Positions 1-6,926 are shown, numbered from the stretch's first letter. The stretch is DNA of 10,003 bases from JBKHHU01 sp046539045 (GCA_046539045.1 JBKHHU010000126.1:1-10003), one strand, 5' to 3'. The notes: generated by a model not told the origin, from the sequence alone. Translations and numbers: made by a program.

Positions 1-76
1 CCCTCGCCGATTGCCTTCGGAGAGAAAAGGGCGTCCTCCACGCCAAACTCGCCGCTGGTACAACAGGGCAAGCAAT

Positions 77-289
77 TCACCGTATTGGATAGCATCCCCG
101 CGCCATGCCGGTCGTGCCGGAGGTCCTGATCTCCATGGCCGGCTTGGGAAAAGTGCATCTCAGACGCTTCATCTGCGCCTTGGCTATCGGGGCGATCGCG
201 ATGGGCTTGCCGCCGTTGCGAGGCTGGATGGCCAAATCCACGATGTTCTCATCGCATCGGGTCGCCGCCTGGGCGATTCGCTGCCGATA
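77..289 (-). other. Open, coding-like segment of unknown origin (remnant)
   Basis: Reading the minus strand from about 289 to the TGA at 79-77 gives some 70 codons with GC-rich third positions and a protein-like sequence, including ENIVDLAIQPRNGGKPIAI followed by a basic stretch (KAQMKRLR). It lies in a different frame from the oxidoreductase remnant immediately upstream and begins roughly where that homology stops. It could be the 3' end of another gene fused by deletion, or noise in a high-GC region. I do not recognise the family, see no start codon with a ribosome binding site, and assign no function. In positions 1-76 I see nothing I can support. Confidence 0.2.
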
Positions 290-291
290 AC

Positions 292-710
292 GGCCAGTAC
301 GGCGTCGCCGGGGGCGTCGATGAACGTCCTGCCGGCGACGTAGCGGCAGCCTTCGATGTTGTGAATCACCACGCCACGGACGGCCCCGTCGGCGGCGACA
401 TCCGCGTCCATCACCCGCGTGAAAACCGCACCTCCACGCCCGCCTCTGTCGTCAGCTCGTCCAGGAGGCGCTTGAGACCCTCGACGCGGAACGGCGTCCA
501 GCAGTGATAGTTCTTCCTCCAGAAGTCCGGCGTGACGTGCGGGGCGAGTTCGCCTCGCTCGTAGAGGGTCTCGACGATCTCCTGCGTGACCCCACCGACC
601 AGCGGCTTGTTTCGGTCGGCCATCGGGTCGAAGGCGGTGACCAGCCCCGAGGTGCCCATTCCCCCAAGGCATCCCATGGCTTCCTGGACAAGAATGACGC
701 CTGATCGGGC
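292..710 (-). pseudogene. FAD-dependent oxidoreductase remnant (FAD_oxidored-like), frameshifted and truncated at both ends
   Basis: The minus strand encodes the segment following the first Rossmann beta-alpha-beta unit of the FAD_oxidored family: ARSGVILVQEA, then GCLGGMGTSGLVTAFDP, then LVGGVTQEIVETLYERG. This block is open down to a TGA at 413-411. The homology resumes in the next frame with FTRVMDADVAADG and the FAD-contacting FIDAPGDA (family form FIDATGDA), ending near 292. The switch sits in a TTTT run (plus positions 422-425); one extra T restores V-R-F-F-T-R-V. The N-terminal GxGxxG nucleotide-binding loop is missing upstream of 710 and the C-terminal half is missing below 292, so this is a gene fossil even if the single-base shift were a sequencing error. 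Family members are flavin-dependent oxidoreductases, many without known substrates. The identification rests on motif recognition only. Confidence 0.72.
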
Positions 711-809
711 CGTACGCGACGAATTTGGGCGGGCACCGCTTTCTCCGCAAATCGGTGCCGGACGATGTGCGTCCCGGCAGAATGGTGGGCATGGGAGTCA
801 GGTGCTGTC

Positions 810-1155
810 ATGGCAGGAAATGAGCGCCGGAAGCGCTGCAAACGGTGGGACGTGCGGTATGCCCCGCACTGTCTGACCTGGTCGTGCTACCGGCGGCAGG
901 CGTTCCTGACGCGTGAACGAACGCGTTGGTGGACGCTTAACGCGATTCGGAAGGCCAGAGCCAAGCACGGGTTTCATCTTCGGGCATGGGTGCCAATAGT
1001 CGAAAATGCCTGAGCATGTCCACATGGTGATCTGGATTCCGACGGAGGCGAAGATTGCCGGGATATTGAAGACGATCAAGCAGTCGGTGTCGCGGCGGGC
1101 GTTGTATTGGGTTCGTCGGCATGCACCGGAGGCGCTGCATCGGTTCCGTCATGTG
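810..1155 (+). pseudogene. REP-associated tyrosine transposase (RAYT, IS200-like Y1 family), broken
   Basis: The first part (ATG 810 to TGA 1013) reads as a typical RAYT N-terminus: a basic start (NERRKRCKRWD), LTWSCYRRQAFL, and a helix ending AKHGFHLRAWV. The second part, in another frame from 1006, continues directly with MPEHVHMVIW, which carries the HUH metal-binding motif (H-V-H), and then ILKTIKQSVSRRALYWVRRHAPE. Intact relatives have one residue between the V and the M; here 13 nt lie at 993-1005 instead of 3, a net 10-nt insertion that shifts the frame. Homology fades after about 1155. The aromatic/glycine block and catalytic tyrosine expected further on are not recognisable, so the C-terminal third is lost. 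RAYTs are domesticated single-strand transposases that act on REP palindromes. I see nothing else clear from 1156 to 1390; the open frame simply runs on into the next gene. Confidence 0.8.
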
Positions 1156-1392
1156 ACTGAAAGGGATGGGGCATCTGCTGCTGGCGGTGCGAGACATCGG
1201 GCGGAACTCCTTTGCCGCACGGGGATGACCCGAGAAAACGCGGGAACCGCCCCGTTGCATCCTGCGCATTGTGCTTCAGTATTTGCGCGTTTTGGCGCAG
1301 GTTTGGGCGGAACGATCTGCCGGGCGCGGTGTTCCATGGGAACGGGCGACTCTGCGCAAGACAACCGTGGCAGCCGTGGAAACAGGGCAAAG

Positions 1393-1398
1393 AAGGAG
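1393..1398 (+). promoter_or_regulatory. Shine-Dalgarno site that sets the start of the heparinase-like gene
   Basis: AAGGAG lies 6 nt before an in-frame GTG at 1405 and 18 nt before the ATG at 1417. GTG 1405 is therefore the better start. It gives an N-terminus with a basic n-region, a hydrophobic core and a small-residue cleavage site. The frame is open back to 1006, but that upstream part belongs to the transposase remnant. Confidence 0.65.
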
Positions 1399-1404
1399 CA
1401 AATA

Positions 1405-4353
1405 GTGAAATACAACATGTTGAAAACACTCGTGTTGGGTGTGGTTCTGGTAGCGACGGCAGCGGCGGTTGCCGAGGATACCGTGCCGGTGCGGTACTAT
1501 CTCGTGCTGGACAAGCCGATGTTCGGCGGTGATGAGCAGACCGACTCCAACTATCGCGAGCTGGTGCTGGACCTGGAACGCGAAGGCGACCAGTGGGGAC
1601 CGGTCTACGGGATCAGCCGGAACTACAACATGGCCACGCACAGCGGGGCGGTGGAGAAGTCTTCTGTTACGGACAAGAAGGTCAGCATCCGCCTGATGAT
1701 GGACATCACGCCGGACAAGTGGATCAAGGGCGGGCGCGGCGAGTATGAAATCGAAATGACCAAAAACGGGCCGGTGCTGGCAGGGACGTTCGAAGGCACG
1801 TTCAAGGGCAAGAAGGTCAAGGGCAAGGCGTGGGGCTGGGCTTTCGAAAGCAAGCCCGTTTCTGAAGACTTCCAGCCGCTCAAGCCGCAGGAACACCCGC
1901 GGATTCTTTTCCGCAAGAGCGACCTGCCCGACCTGCGGAAGAAGGCCAAGACCCCTCTCGGCCAGGCTGCGATGAAGAAGATGGAAAACTCGCTGGTCGG
2001 GCTGGGCGTGCTGTATCAGCTGACCGGAGACAAAAAGTGGGCCGACAAGGCCCTGGACGAGGCCAAGCGTGTCCTTAAGGGCAAGAGCTACGGCTGGTAC
2101 GGCACCGCAGCGTTCACACCCAAGCGCCCGCTGGGCGGTCGGATGGAACAGCTGGCGATCGGGTACGATCTGTGCTACGACGCCTGGCCGGAGGATTTCA
2201 AGGCGAACATCCGCAGCTGGCTGATGGACATGTGCTTCAGCGTGTTCTTCGCGCCGGAATCGCTCGGGAGCACCAACTGGAACGTGCAGAGCAACCACGT
2301 GGGGATCGTCTATGCCGCTCTGGGCATGGCTGGGCTGGCGATGTTCGACGAGCCGAGCCCGGAACCGACCCGACCGAGCGAGCCGTTCACCGATCTGGAG
2401 ATTCCCGCAGCCAGGGATTTCAAGCCCGCCAAGGGCGTACCGGTGGTCGAGATGGCCCCGGGCAAAAGCCCGACCGACTGGCTGGTCACCGAGCCGCTGC
2501 ACGCGGTGACGGCGGACGACCCGCGGGCGCAGTTCTACGGGCTGGAAGATATTCATCCCAAGCCCGGAACGAAGGTACAGGTCGGCGAGTATGAACTGAC
2601 ATTCCAGCCGATCAAGGAAGAGAACAAGTCCACCAAACCGTTCGGCGGGGTGTACATCGGCAAGTGGCTGGAGTCCGGCAAGCGGTCGAAAAAGCCGCTC
2701 ACGCTGGTGTTCTACACGGTTCTGGATGTGAAGAAACCGGGTCTCTACAAGGTCTTCAATCCGTCCAGCCGCGGGAACCTGTCCCAGATGGCCCTGAACG
2801 GTGAGCTGCTGGCGCCGGGGCAGGTGGTCAAACTGGAGAAGGGCCTGTACCCGCTGATGTCGATGATCCAGTTCCGCATCAAGTGGGACGAAGCGGCCCC
2901 GCACCTTCAGGAGGCCGGCGAGAAAGACATCGCCGCGTTCAAGCCCACGCTGGAAGAAATGCAGAAGAAGTTCCAGGCCCGCCTGCTGAACTACCGGGCG
3001 GAGCACAAGCTCTGGAAGCAGTACGGTGGGGCGAACCCTGCCTATCAGCGTCTGTTCCGTCTGGGCCGATGGTACATGTTCCTGATGTGCCGCTACGCGG
3101 TCGGGACCGGCGGATACCAGGCCGAGGTGTCGCATTACAATTACGACACCACCGACGGGCTGGCCCGGTACGCCCCGGCCTTCCGGCGGATGTTCGGGTA
3201 CCAGCTCTCGCCGTTCAAGGACATCACCTACTACGTCCCGCGGAAGATCGTGGCCGGCCCGCAGGATATCAACGGCACGACGAAGATCGGGTACCCGTAC
3301 TTCGCTGGGTTGTTCCCGATCGTCCCGGACCGCTGGCAGGGCGAGGTGCTGACGGCATGGAACCGGTCCGGTGGTGTGACCAAACCCTCCGAAGCCGGCA
3401 AACTGCTGGACCGCGACGGCGTGCAGGGTTTCCTGAACTATCCGCTGGAGATGAAGCCCGAGCCGCTGGGCAAAGACCTGCCGAACACCTGGATCGCATC
3501 GGACTTCGGCTTCTACGCCGGGCGCAACGGCTGGGATGGCGATGCGTTCATTACCAAGGCGTTCTGCAAGTCCATGCCGATTCACGGCTGGAATGGCCCC
3601 AATGCCGGTACGTTCCGGTTGCGCGGGCTGGGGCAGGACTGGGCGGTTGGCTCGACCGGCAGGAACCGCAAACGCTTCCAGGAGAACGTGGTCTGGTTGC
3701 CGAAGGACGAGATCAACGAATCCGGTTTGGCTGAGGCGAGTTACTTCAAGACCGAGGACGACGGTTCGTTCGTGCTGAGCATCGACATGAACGAGGTCTA
3801 CGGTTCGGCCAAAAGCGTGTCCTACTCCAAGTACGGTAAGGTGCAGCTGCCGGGCAAGAACAAGGACGCCAAGCCGACCGGCATCAGCGGAATGCGGGCC
3901 ATCGGAGTGGATTACAGCGGCAAGAGCGGCGCTCCGTGCCTGCTGGTGGTGGTCGACAAGATCTCCGGCGGCGGGAAGAAGCTCTGGCTCTGGCAGACGC
4001 CGGGTTTGCCCGAGGAGACGGTTAAGGCGGCCGACAACGGCTTCACGATGACCGGAAAGGACGACGCGACGCTTCGCGGACGGTTCATCACGCCGGAGAA
4101 GATCTCCGTGAAGGCCAAAAGCCGCACCGAGATGTTCACCAAGGCCGCAGGTCACGGTGCCGGTGAGAAGAAGTTCAAGGTCGACATCAATGCCGTCACC
4201 GTGGAAGGCGGAGACAACTGGTTCTTCGTCGCGACGGTCGGCAAGGGCGAGCACCCGCCGATCAAGGTGAAAGGTTCCGGACTGGACGCCGTGGTGACCG
4301 TCGGGAAGCAGACGGTCCGGTTCGACGGGAAAAAGCTGATCTTCGGCAAGTAG
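1405..4353 (+). CDS. Large secreted heparinase II/III-like protein (putative polysaccharide lyase or non-catalytic relative)
   Basis: The protein is 982 aa from GTG 1405. Residues 1-23 form a signal peptide (VLGVVLVATAAAVA before EDT), so it is exported. Residues about 25-150 are a small beta-rich, Lys/Gly-rich module. From about 164, HPRILFRKSDLPDLRKKAK opens an alpha/alpha-toroid region like that of heparinase II/III lyases, with YDLCYDAWPED near 254-264 and NWNVQSNHVG ending near 300. Residues about 355-500 look like an inserted beta-sandwich, after which the helical part resumes (HYNYDTTDG at 577). From about 694 a C-terminal beta domain begins (FGFYAGRNGWDGDAF). At 729-737 WNGPNAGTF stands where lyases usually have H-x-H/Q-P-D-x-G-S/T-F. 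Chain-opening lyases of this fold cleave uronic-acid polysaccharides by beta-elimination. Here the loss of the usual His/Asp residues makes activity uncertain, and the substrate is unknown. An uncharacterised DUF family is an alternative label. The gene appears monocistronic, ending at a strong hairpin. Confidence 0.7.
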   Translation: MKYNMLKTLVLGVVLVATAAAVAEDTVPVRYYLVLDKPMFGGDEQTDSNYRELVLDLEREGDQWGPVYGISRNYNMATHSGAVEKSSVTDKKVSIRLMMDITPDKWIKGGRGEYEIEMTKNGPVLAGTFEGTFKGKKVKGKAWGWAFESKPVSEDFQPLKPQEHPRILFRKSDLPDLRKKAKTPLGQAAMKKMENSLVGLGVLYQLTGDKKWADKALDEAKRVLKGKSYGWYGTAAFTPKRPLGGRMEQLAIGYDLCYDAWPEDFKANIRSWLMDMCFSVFFAPESLGSTNWNVQSNHVGIVYAALGMAGLAMFDEPSPEPTRPSEPFTDLEIPAARDFKPAKGVPVVEMAPGKSPTDWLVTEPLHAVTADDPRAQFYGLEDIHPKPGTKVQVGEYELTFQPIKEENKSTKPFGGVYIGKWLESGKRSKKPLTLVFYTVLDVKKPGLYKVFNPSSRGNLSQMALNGELLAPGQVVKLEKGLYPLMSMIQFRIKWDEAAPHLQEAGEKDIAAFKPTLEEMQKKFQARLLNYRAEHKLWKQYGGANPAYQRLFRLGRWYMFLMCRYAVGTGGYQAEVSHYNYDTTDGLARYAPAFRRMFGYQLSPFKDITYYVPRKIVAGPQDINGTTKIGYPYFAGLFPIVPDRWQGEVLTAWNRSGGVTKPSEAGKLLDRDGVQGFLNYPLEMKPEPLGKDLPNTWIASDFGFYAGRNGWDGDAFITKAFCKSMPIHGWNGPNAGTFRLRGLGQDWAVGSTGRNRKRFQENVVWLPKDEINESGLAEASYFKTEDDGSFVLSIDMNEVYGSAKSVSYSKYGKVQLPGKNKDAKPTGISGMRAIGVDYSGKSGAPCLLVVVDKISGGGKKLWLWQTPGLPEETVKAADNGFTMTGKDDATLRGRFITPEKISVKAKSRTEMFTKAAGHGAGEKKFKVDINAVTVEGGDNWFFVATVGKGEHPPIKVKGSGLDAVVTVGKQTVRFDGKKLIFGK

Positions 4354-4376
4354 ACCGAAGCGGATCCGCAGACCCC

Positions 4377-4408
4377 AAGGGCGGCGGGCGCTTGCGCTCG
4401 TCGCCCTT
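4377..4408 (+). terminator. Strong hairpin terminator after the heparinase-like gene
   Basis: A 14-bp stem (two G-U pairs when transcribed from the plus strand) closes on the tetraloop CTTG, starting AAGGGCGGCG and ending CGTCGCCCTT, 24 nt after the stop codon. Only GTTCC follows, so there is no real T-tract. It may act as a weak intrinsic terminator or as a 3'-end stabiliser. Confidence 0.6.
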
Positions 4409-4511
4409 GTTCCATGGACGGCGACCGTGCGGGAAGTCAGCCGGATTTTCGGGAAGAAAGGCGGCCGCGGGTCCGATGTATATTCTGGCCGGCGGGGCCG
4501 GTCGACAGGCG

Positions 4512-4540
4512 TTGCCATCCCCGCCGGTGAACTGTAGAAT
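4512..4540 (+). promoter_or_regulatory. Sigma-70-type promoter for the Clp N-domain gene
   Basis: TTGCCA (4512-4517) and TAGAAT (4535-4540) each match consensus at five of six positions and are separated by the optimal 17 nt. Transcription would start near 4547, about 36 nt before the GTG at 4583, after the upstream terminator hairpin. The gene therefore looks independently transcribed. Confidence 0.55.
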
Positions 4541-4582
4541 GCCAGCGAATCGAAATCGCGACCCGCTATTCAAGGAGACGCC

Positions 4583-5032
4583 GTGTTCGAACAATTTACC
4601 GACCATGCCCGCCGGGCCCTGCAACTGGAGGGCATGGAAGCGACTCGCATGCACCACTCATACCTCGGAACCGAACATCTCTTGCTGGGCCTGCTGCGTG
4701 AGCCGGAAGGTCACGGTCACCGGGCGATGCAGGCGCTGGGCCTGGACCTCAGACATGTTCGTGCCGCTGTCAAGAAAGTTGCCCAGAAGGGCGAAGGCAC
4801 CGCCGTCCCGGGCAGCATCCACCAGACCGACCACTTCAAGCACGTCATGCGCGTGGCCGTCGATGAAGCCCGTGCACTGAACGCCGGACAGGTCGGCACC
4901 GAGCACCTCATGCTCGCGCTGCTCCAGGAAACCGACGGCGTGGCCATCAAGGCCCTCGAACGTCTGCACGTCAAACCGCAGGACGTCCGCGACGAGATCA
5001 TCCGAATGCTGGAAGAAGAAGGCAGGGCGTAG
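4583..5032 (+). CDS. Stand-alone Clp N-terminal domain protein (ClpC-type, two Clp_N repeats)
   Basis: The product is 149 aa from GTG 4583, with AAGGAG (4572-4577) 5 nt upstream. It consists only of the double Clp_N helical repeat that caps ClpA/ClpC unfoldases. Repeat one has MFEQFTDHARRALQLE and YLGTEHLLLGLLRE; repeat two (about 83-145) has VAVDEARALN and VGTEHLMLALLQE. No Walker A/B or AAA+ module follows, because the frame stops at 5032 and a terminator comes next. Glu31 and Glu107, in the two GTEH motifs, correspond to the ClpC N-domain glutamates (E32 and E106 in Bacillus subtilis) that bind phospho-arginine. The domain may bind ClpC adaptors or substrates in the cytoplasm, acting as a decoy, adaptor or receptor; that role is inference. 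Truncation of a full clpC is less likely, since the gene has a good promoter, RBS and terminator. Confidence 0.88.
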   Translation: MFEQFTDHARRALQLEGMEATRMHHSYLGTEHLLLGLLREPEGHGHRAMQALGLDLRHVRAAVKKVAQKGEGTAVPGSIHQTDHFKHVMRVAVDEARALNAGQVGTEHLMLALLQETDGVAIKALERLHVKPQDVRDEIIRMLEEEGRA

Positions 5033-5076
5033 AGACGCTGCGGACGCGCCGCTTCCACTGAAAATTTCAGCAAACG

Positions 5077-5111
5077 ACAAGCCCGGGGATTAGATGAATC
5101 CCCGGGCTTGT
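5077..5111. terminator. Bidirectional terminator between convergent genes
   Basis: A perfect 15-bp inverted repeat (ACAAGCCCGGGGATT and its complement) surrounds the 5-nt loop AGATG. It lies 44 nt after the Clp N-domain stop and 54 nt after the stop of the convergent hydrolase gene, so it can serve both. The plus-strand side is followed by TTCC and the minus-strand side by CGTTTGC, so the U-tracts are weak. Confidence 0.8.
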
Positions 5112-5165
5112 TCCTATAGCAAGGCGCGGCGCCATTTCCAGGCAGACCAGCGGGATCTGGAGAAT

Positions 5166-6443
5166 CTATTTCTCCGCCTTGGCGGTCTTTGTTTTCTTCT
5201 CCGGCAGGTAGCTTTCGGGATTGTCGACCTTCTGCAGCTTGAGCCACTGCAGCGCCAGTTCGCGGTTGGGAATCCACATGTAATCTTCCCGCTCTTCCTT
5301 CGGCACGTCGGTGGCGTAGCGGATGAGCTTGTCCTTCTCGACCGACCCCTGCTTCTTGTCGTGGACGGGGTGCTTCTCGTCCGGCCAGGGGATGGTCTGG
5401 TAGACATCGTCCTTCTCGCGCCAGGCCATCCACTTCATGTCCAGCAACTGTTCCGGGGCTCTGGGGTGGATCAGCAGCCCGTTGTCGCGGTCGACCTGCT
5501 TGAGGTCCAGCGGCTTGTCGGTCGGGTACTTGTCCTTCGGTACGCGGAGTTTCATGGCGTTGTCGATGAACGCGGCTACGTAATTCCACGTATCCAGGCA
5601 ACTGACCTTGCCCTCGGGCACCGGCTTGCCCCATCCCTTGCTGCCGTGCATGTCCGGGTAATTCCCGTGCCCGATCCCGGGCAGGACGACCTGGTGGGCC
5701 AGCCAGTCGGTATTGTTGTGGTAGTTCAGCAGGTTCGGCCGGACGTGACGGTACCACGTGCCGGACCATTCGCTCTGGCCGTTAATCGCCACGTGCAGCA
5801 CGGACTCGTCCTTGACGGCGTCCTTGGCCCAGTCCTTCATCGGCCAGGTGGGCGTTTCGCCGTGGTAGGTGATCGACGCGATGACGCGCTTCGGGAACCA
5901 CCATGTGGTGCGGAAGGGGAACCTGCCGCGGGACGACTTGCCGAACGTGATGAACGGGGCGTTGCGGAACTCCTCGATCCCGGTTTTCTTCGCGACCGTA
6001 TCCAGCATCGTCTGGAAGGCCCAGTCGGCATCCTTGGGCGGGTTCGTCCACTCCACGACGGCGCCGGGGAAATGACGCAGGTAGATCACTCCGACTTCGT
6101 GCTCGGCCAGCACCTTGCGGACGGCATCATGCTCGAAGACGTTCTTGGAGTCGGTGTTGTTCGGCACGACCACCGTCGCACGGATTTTGTCTGCCTTGGG
6201 CGGCACCCAGACCAGCACGTTGGCCTGGGGAGAGTTGATCCGCTTTTTCCCGCGTTTCTGGTCGAGCATCAGAACCTTGTCCGGTAGCTTGAACCCGACC
6301 GGCCAGTGGGGCGGCTCGGCGTAGGATTTGTCATCGGACGCGGATTTGTTCGCGGCATCTTTCTCGGCAGCAGAAACGGCCGTGCACAACGCGGCGACGG
6401 CCGTCAGAGCAAGAAAAGCCATTTTGAGTGAGCGATTTGTCAT
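5166..6443 (-). CDS. Secreted alpha/beta-hydrolase-like protein of unknown substrate
   Basis: The protein is 425 aa from ATG 6443, with AGGAG (6452-6456) 8 nt upstream. The frame is open further upstream, but that stretch crosses the promoter region and lacks a signal. Residues 1-25 are a signal peptide (MAFLALTAVAALC core, cleavage after AVSA). The body has a hydrolase-like order of elements: strand NVLVWVPP (75-82), RATVVVPNN (88-96), and FITFGKSSRG (164-173), where G-K-S-S-R-G resembles a nucleophile elbow with Ser170. Then come the SITYHGE strand (190-196), HVAINGQSEW (217-226), and PGIGHGNYPD (255-264), where His259 is the likely triad histidine. The catalytic acid is not certain. The C-terminal 120 residues are charged, ending in a Lys-rich tail (KKTKTAKAEK). 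This suggests a periplasmic or extracellular esterase or peptidase-like enzyme, but I know of no characterised homologue. It is monocistronic and convergent with the Clp gene. Confidence 0.7.
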   Translation of the reverse strand: MTNRSLKMAFLALTAVAALCTAVSAAEKDAANKSASDDKSYAEPPHWPVGFKLPDKVLMLDQKRGKKRINSPQANVLVWVPPKADKIRATVVVPNNTDSKNVFEHDAVRKVLAEHEVGVIYLRHFPGAVVEWTNPPKDADWAFQTMLDTVAKKTGIEEFRNAPFITFGKSSRGRFPFRTTWWFPKRVIASITYHGETPTWPMKDWAKDAVKDESVLHVAINGQSEWSGTWYRHVRPNLLNYHNNTDWLAHQVVLPGIGHGNYPDMHGSKGWGKPVPEGKVSCLDTWNYVAAFIDNAMKLRVPKDKYPTDKPLDLKQVDRDNGLLIHPRAPEQLLDMKWMAWREKDDVYQTIPWPDEKHPVHDKKQGSVEKDKLIRYATDVPKEEREDYMWIPNRELALQWLKLQKVDNPESYLPEKKTKTAKAEK

Positions 6444-6494
6444 GGATTGGTCTCCTGATGTTCTGTTGCGGCTGATACACACTCTGTCTCTACC

Positions 6495-6503
6495 AGTATA
6501 ACA
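6495..6503 (-). promoter_or_regulatory. Extended -10 promoter element for the hydrolase gene
   Basis: On the minus strand the sequence reads TGTTATACT, a TGn-extended -10 with a five-of-six hexamer. Transcription would start near 6488, about 45 nt before the ATG at 6443. There is no consensus -35 at 16-18 nt, which extended -10 promoters can tolerate. Confidence 0.5.
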
Positions 6504-6529
6504 CGCGGGCCGGGACGGCAGGCCGGGGC

Positions 6530-6560
6530 AATTGTCCGCCGACCATACCGAACTGTCCGC
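6530..6560. repeat. Direct repeat AAYTGTCCGC spaced 21 bp, possible operator
   Basis: AATTGTCCGC (6530-6539) and AACTGTCCGC (6551-6560) match at nine of ten positions, with starts 21 bp (two helical turns) apart. They lie between the divergent promoter elements of the hydrolase gene and the 74-aa ORF, where a regulator could contact both copies on one DNA face. Confidence 0.35.
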
Positions 6561-6581
6561 GGCGGCCGGCGGGTTTGCTGA

Positions 6582-6600
6582 CCCCGTCCGTCTGACGGGG
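6582..6600. promoter_or_regulatory. Hairpin / dyad symmetry adjoining the -35 of the small ORF
   Basis: CCCCGTC and GACGGGG form a perfect 7-bp inverted repeat around CGTCT, ending 5 nt before the TTGACG element at 6605. It could be an operator dyad or a terminator-like structure insulating the divergent units. Confidence 0.35.
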
Positions 6601-6604
6601 GAAC

Positions 6605-6635
6605 TTGACGCAGGGCCGGCCCGCACAGATAGAAT
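6605..6635 (+). promoter_or_regulatory. Probable promoter of the 74-aa ORF
   Basis: TTGACG (6605-6610) and TAGAAT (6630-6635) each match consensus at five of six positions, but the 19-nt spacer is longer than ideal. Transcription would start near 6642, leaving a leader of about 60 nt. Confidence 0.4.
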
Positions 6636-6701
6636 ACACCGAACGCCCGGACTTGCGAAAGTACCCGCCGGTTTGCACCTCTCCAACACGAGAAGAGTCT
6701 C

Positions 6702-6926
6702 ATGATTACCGCCAGGCAAACCGACAACATCACGGAACTGATCGACCTTTTCCGCCAGGCCGAAGCCGGCGAGACCTTCGCCCGACGTCAGTTGCGATTC
6801 ATTACCGACTGCCGCAAACAATGGGTCCGGGACCGGGCGAAGTTTCTCGGGCAGTCAATCCAGCCGGGCGTGCTGCTCAACGATGAGGTCAACGGCGATC
6901 GGCAGCAGCGCCTTGACGTCGGCTAG
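6702..6926 (+). CDS. Small hypothetical protein (74 aa)
   Basis: I do not recognise this protein. ATG 6702 is preceded only by a weak purine-rich site (AGAAGAG, 6691-6697). The codons have the GC-rich third positions of neighbouring genes, which argues for a real gene. The product has no membrane segment or signal peptide and looks like charged helices: TELIDLFRQAEAGETFARRQ, then a basic stretch (RKQWVRDRAKFLG) and a polar tail. Such a composition would suit a small cytoplasmic or nucleic-acid-associated protein, but no motif supports a function. Its TAG overlaps the stop codon of the convergent transporter gene, both read from the palindrome CTAG at 6923-6926. Confidence 0.5.
   Translation: MITARQTDNITELIDLFRQAEAGETFARRQLRFITDCRKQWVRDRAKFLGQSIQPGVLLNDEVNGDRQQRLDVG

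Noticed and set aside
1276..4518. A 1080-codon minus-strand reading frame opposite the heparinase-like gene
   Set aside because: It is a high-GC shadow: the Arg/Leu/His-rich product has no recognisable domain, while the plus strand has a signal peptide, RBS, domain motifs and terminator.
5058..5070. CTGAAAATTTCAG near-palindrome before the terminator
   Set aside because: Six-base arms in AT-rich sequence between convergent genes; no regulatory context.
5094..6287. A 397-codon plus-strand reading frame opposite the secreted hydrolase
   Set aside because: Its start lies within the bidirectional terminator and its composition (Val/Leu/Arg/Gly-rich) is that of an antisense shadow; the minus strand has an RBS and signal peptide.
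6444..6821. N-terminal extension of the hydrolase to an ATG at 6821
   Set aside because: It would cross the divergent promoter region and bury the signal peptide; ATG 6443 has a proper RBS.
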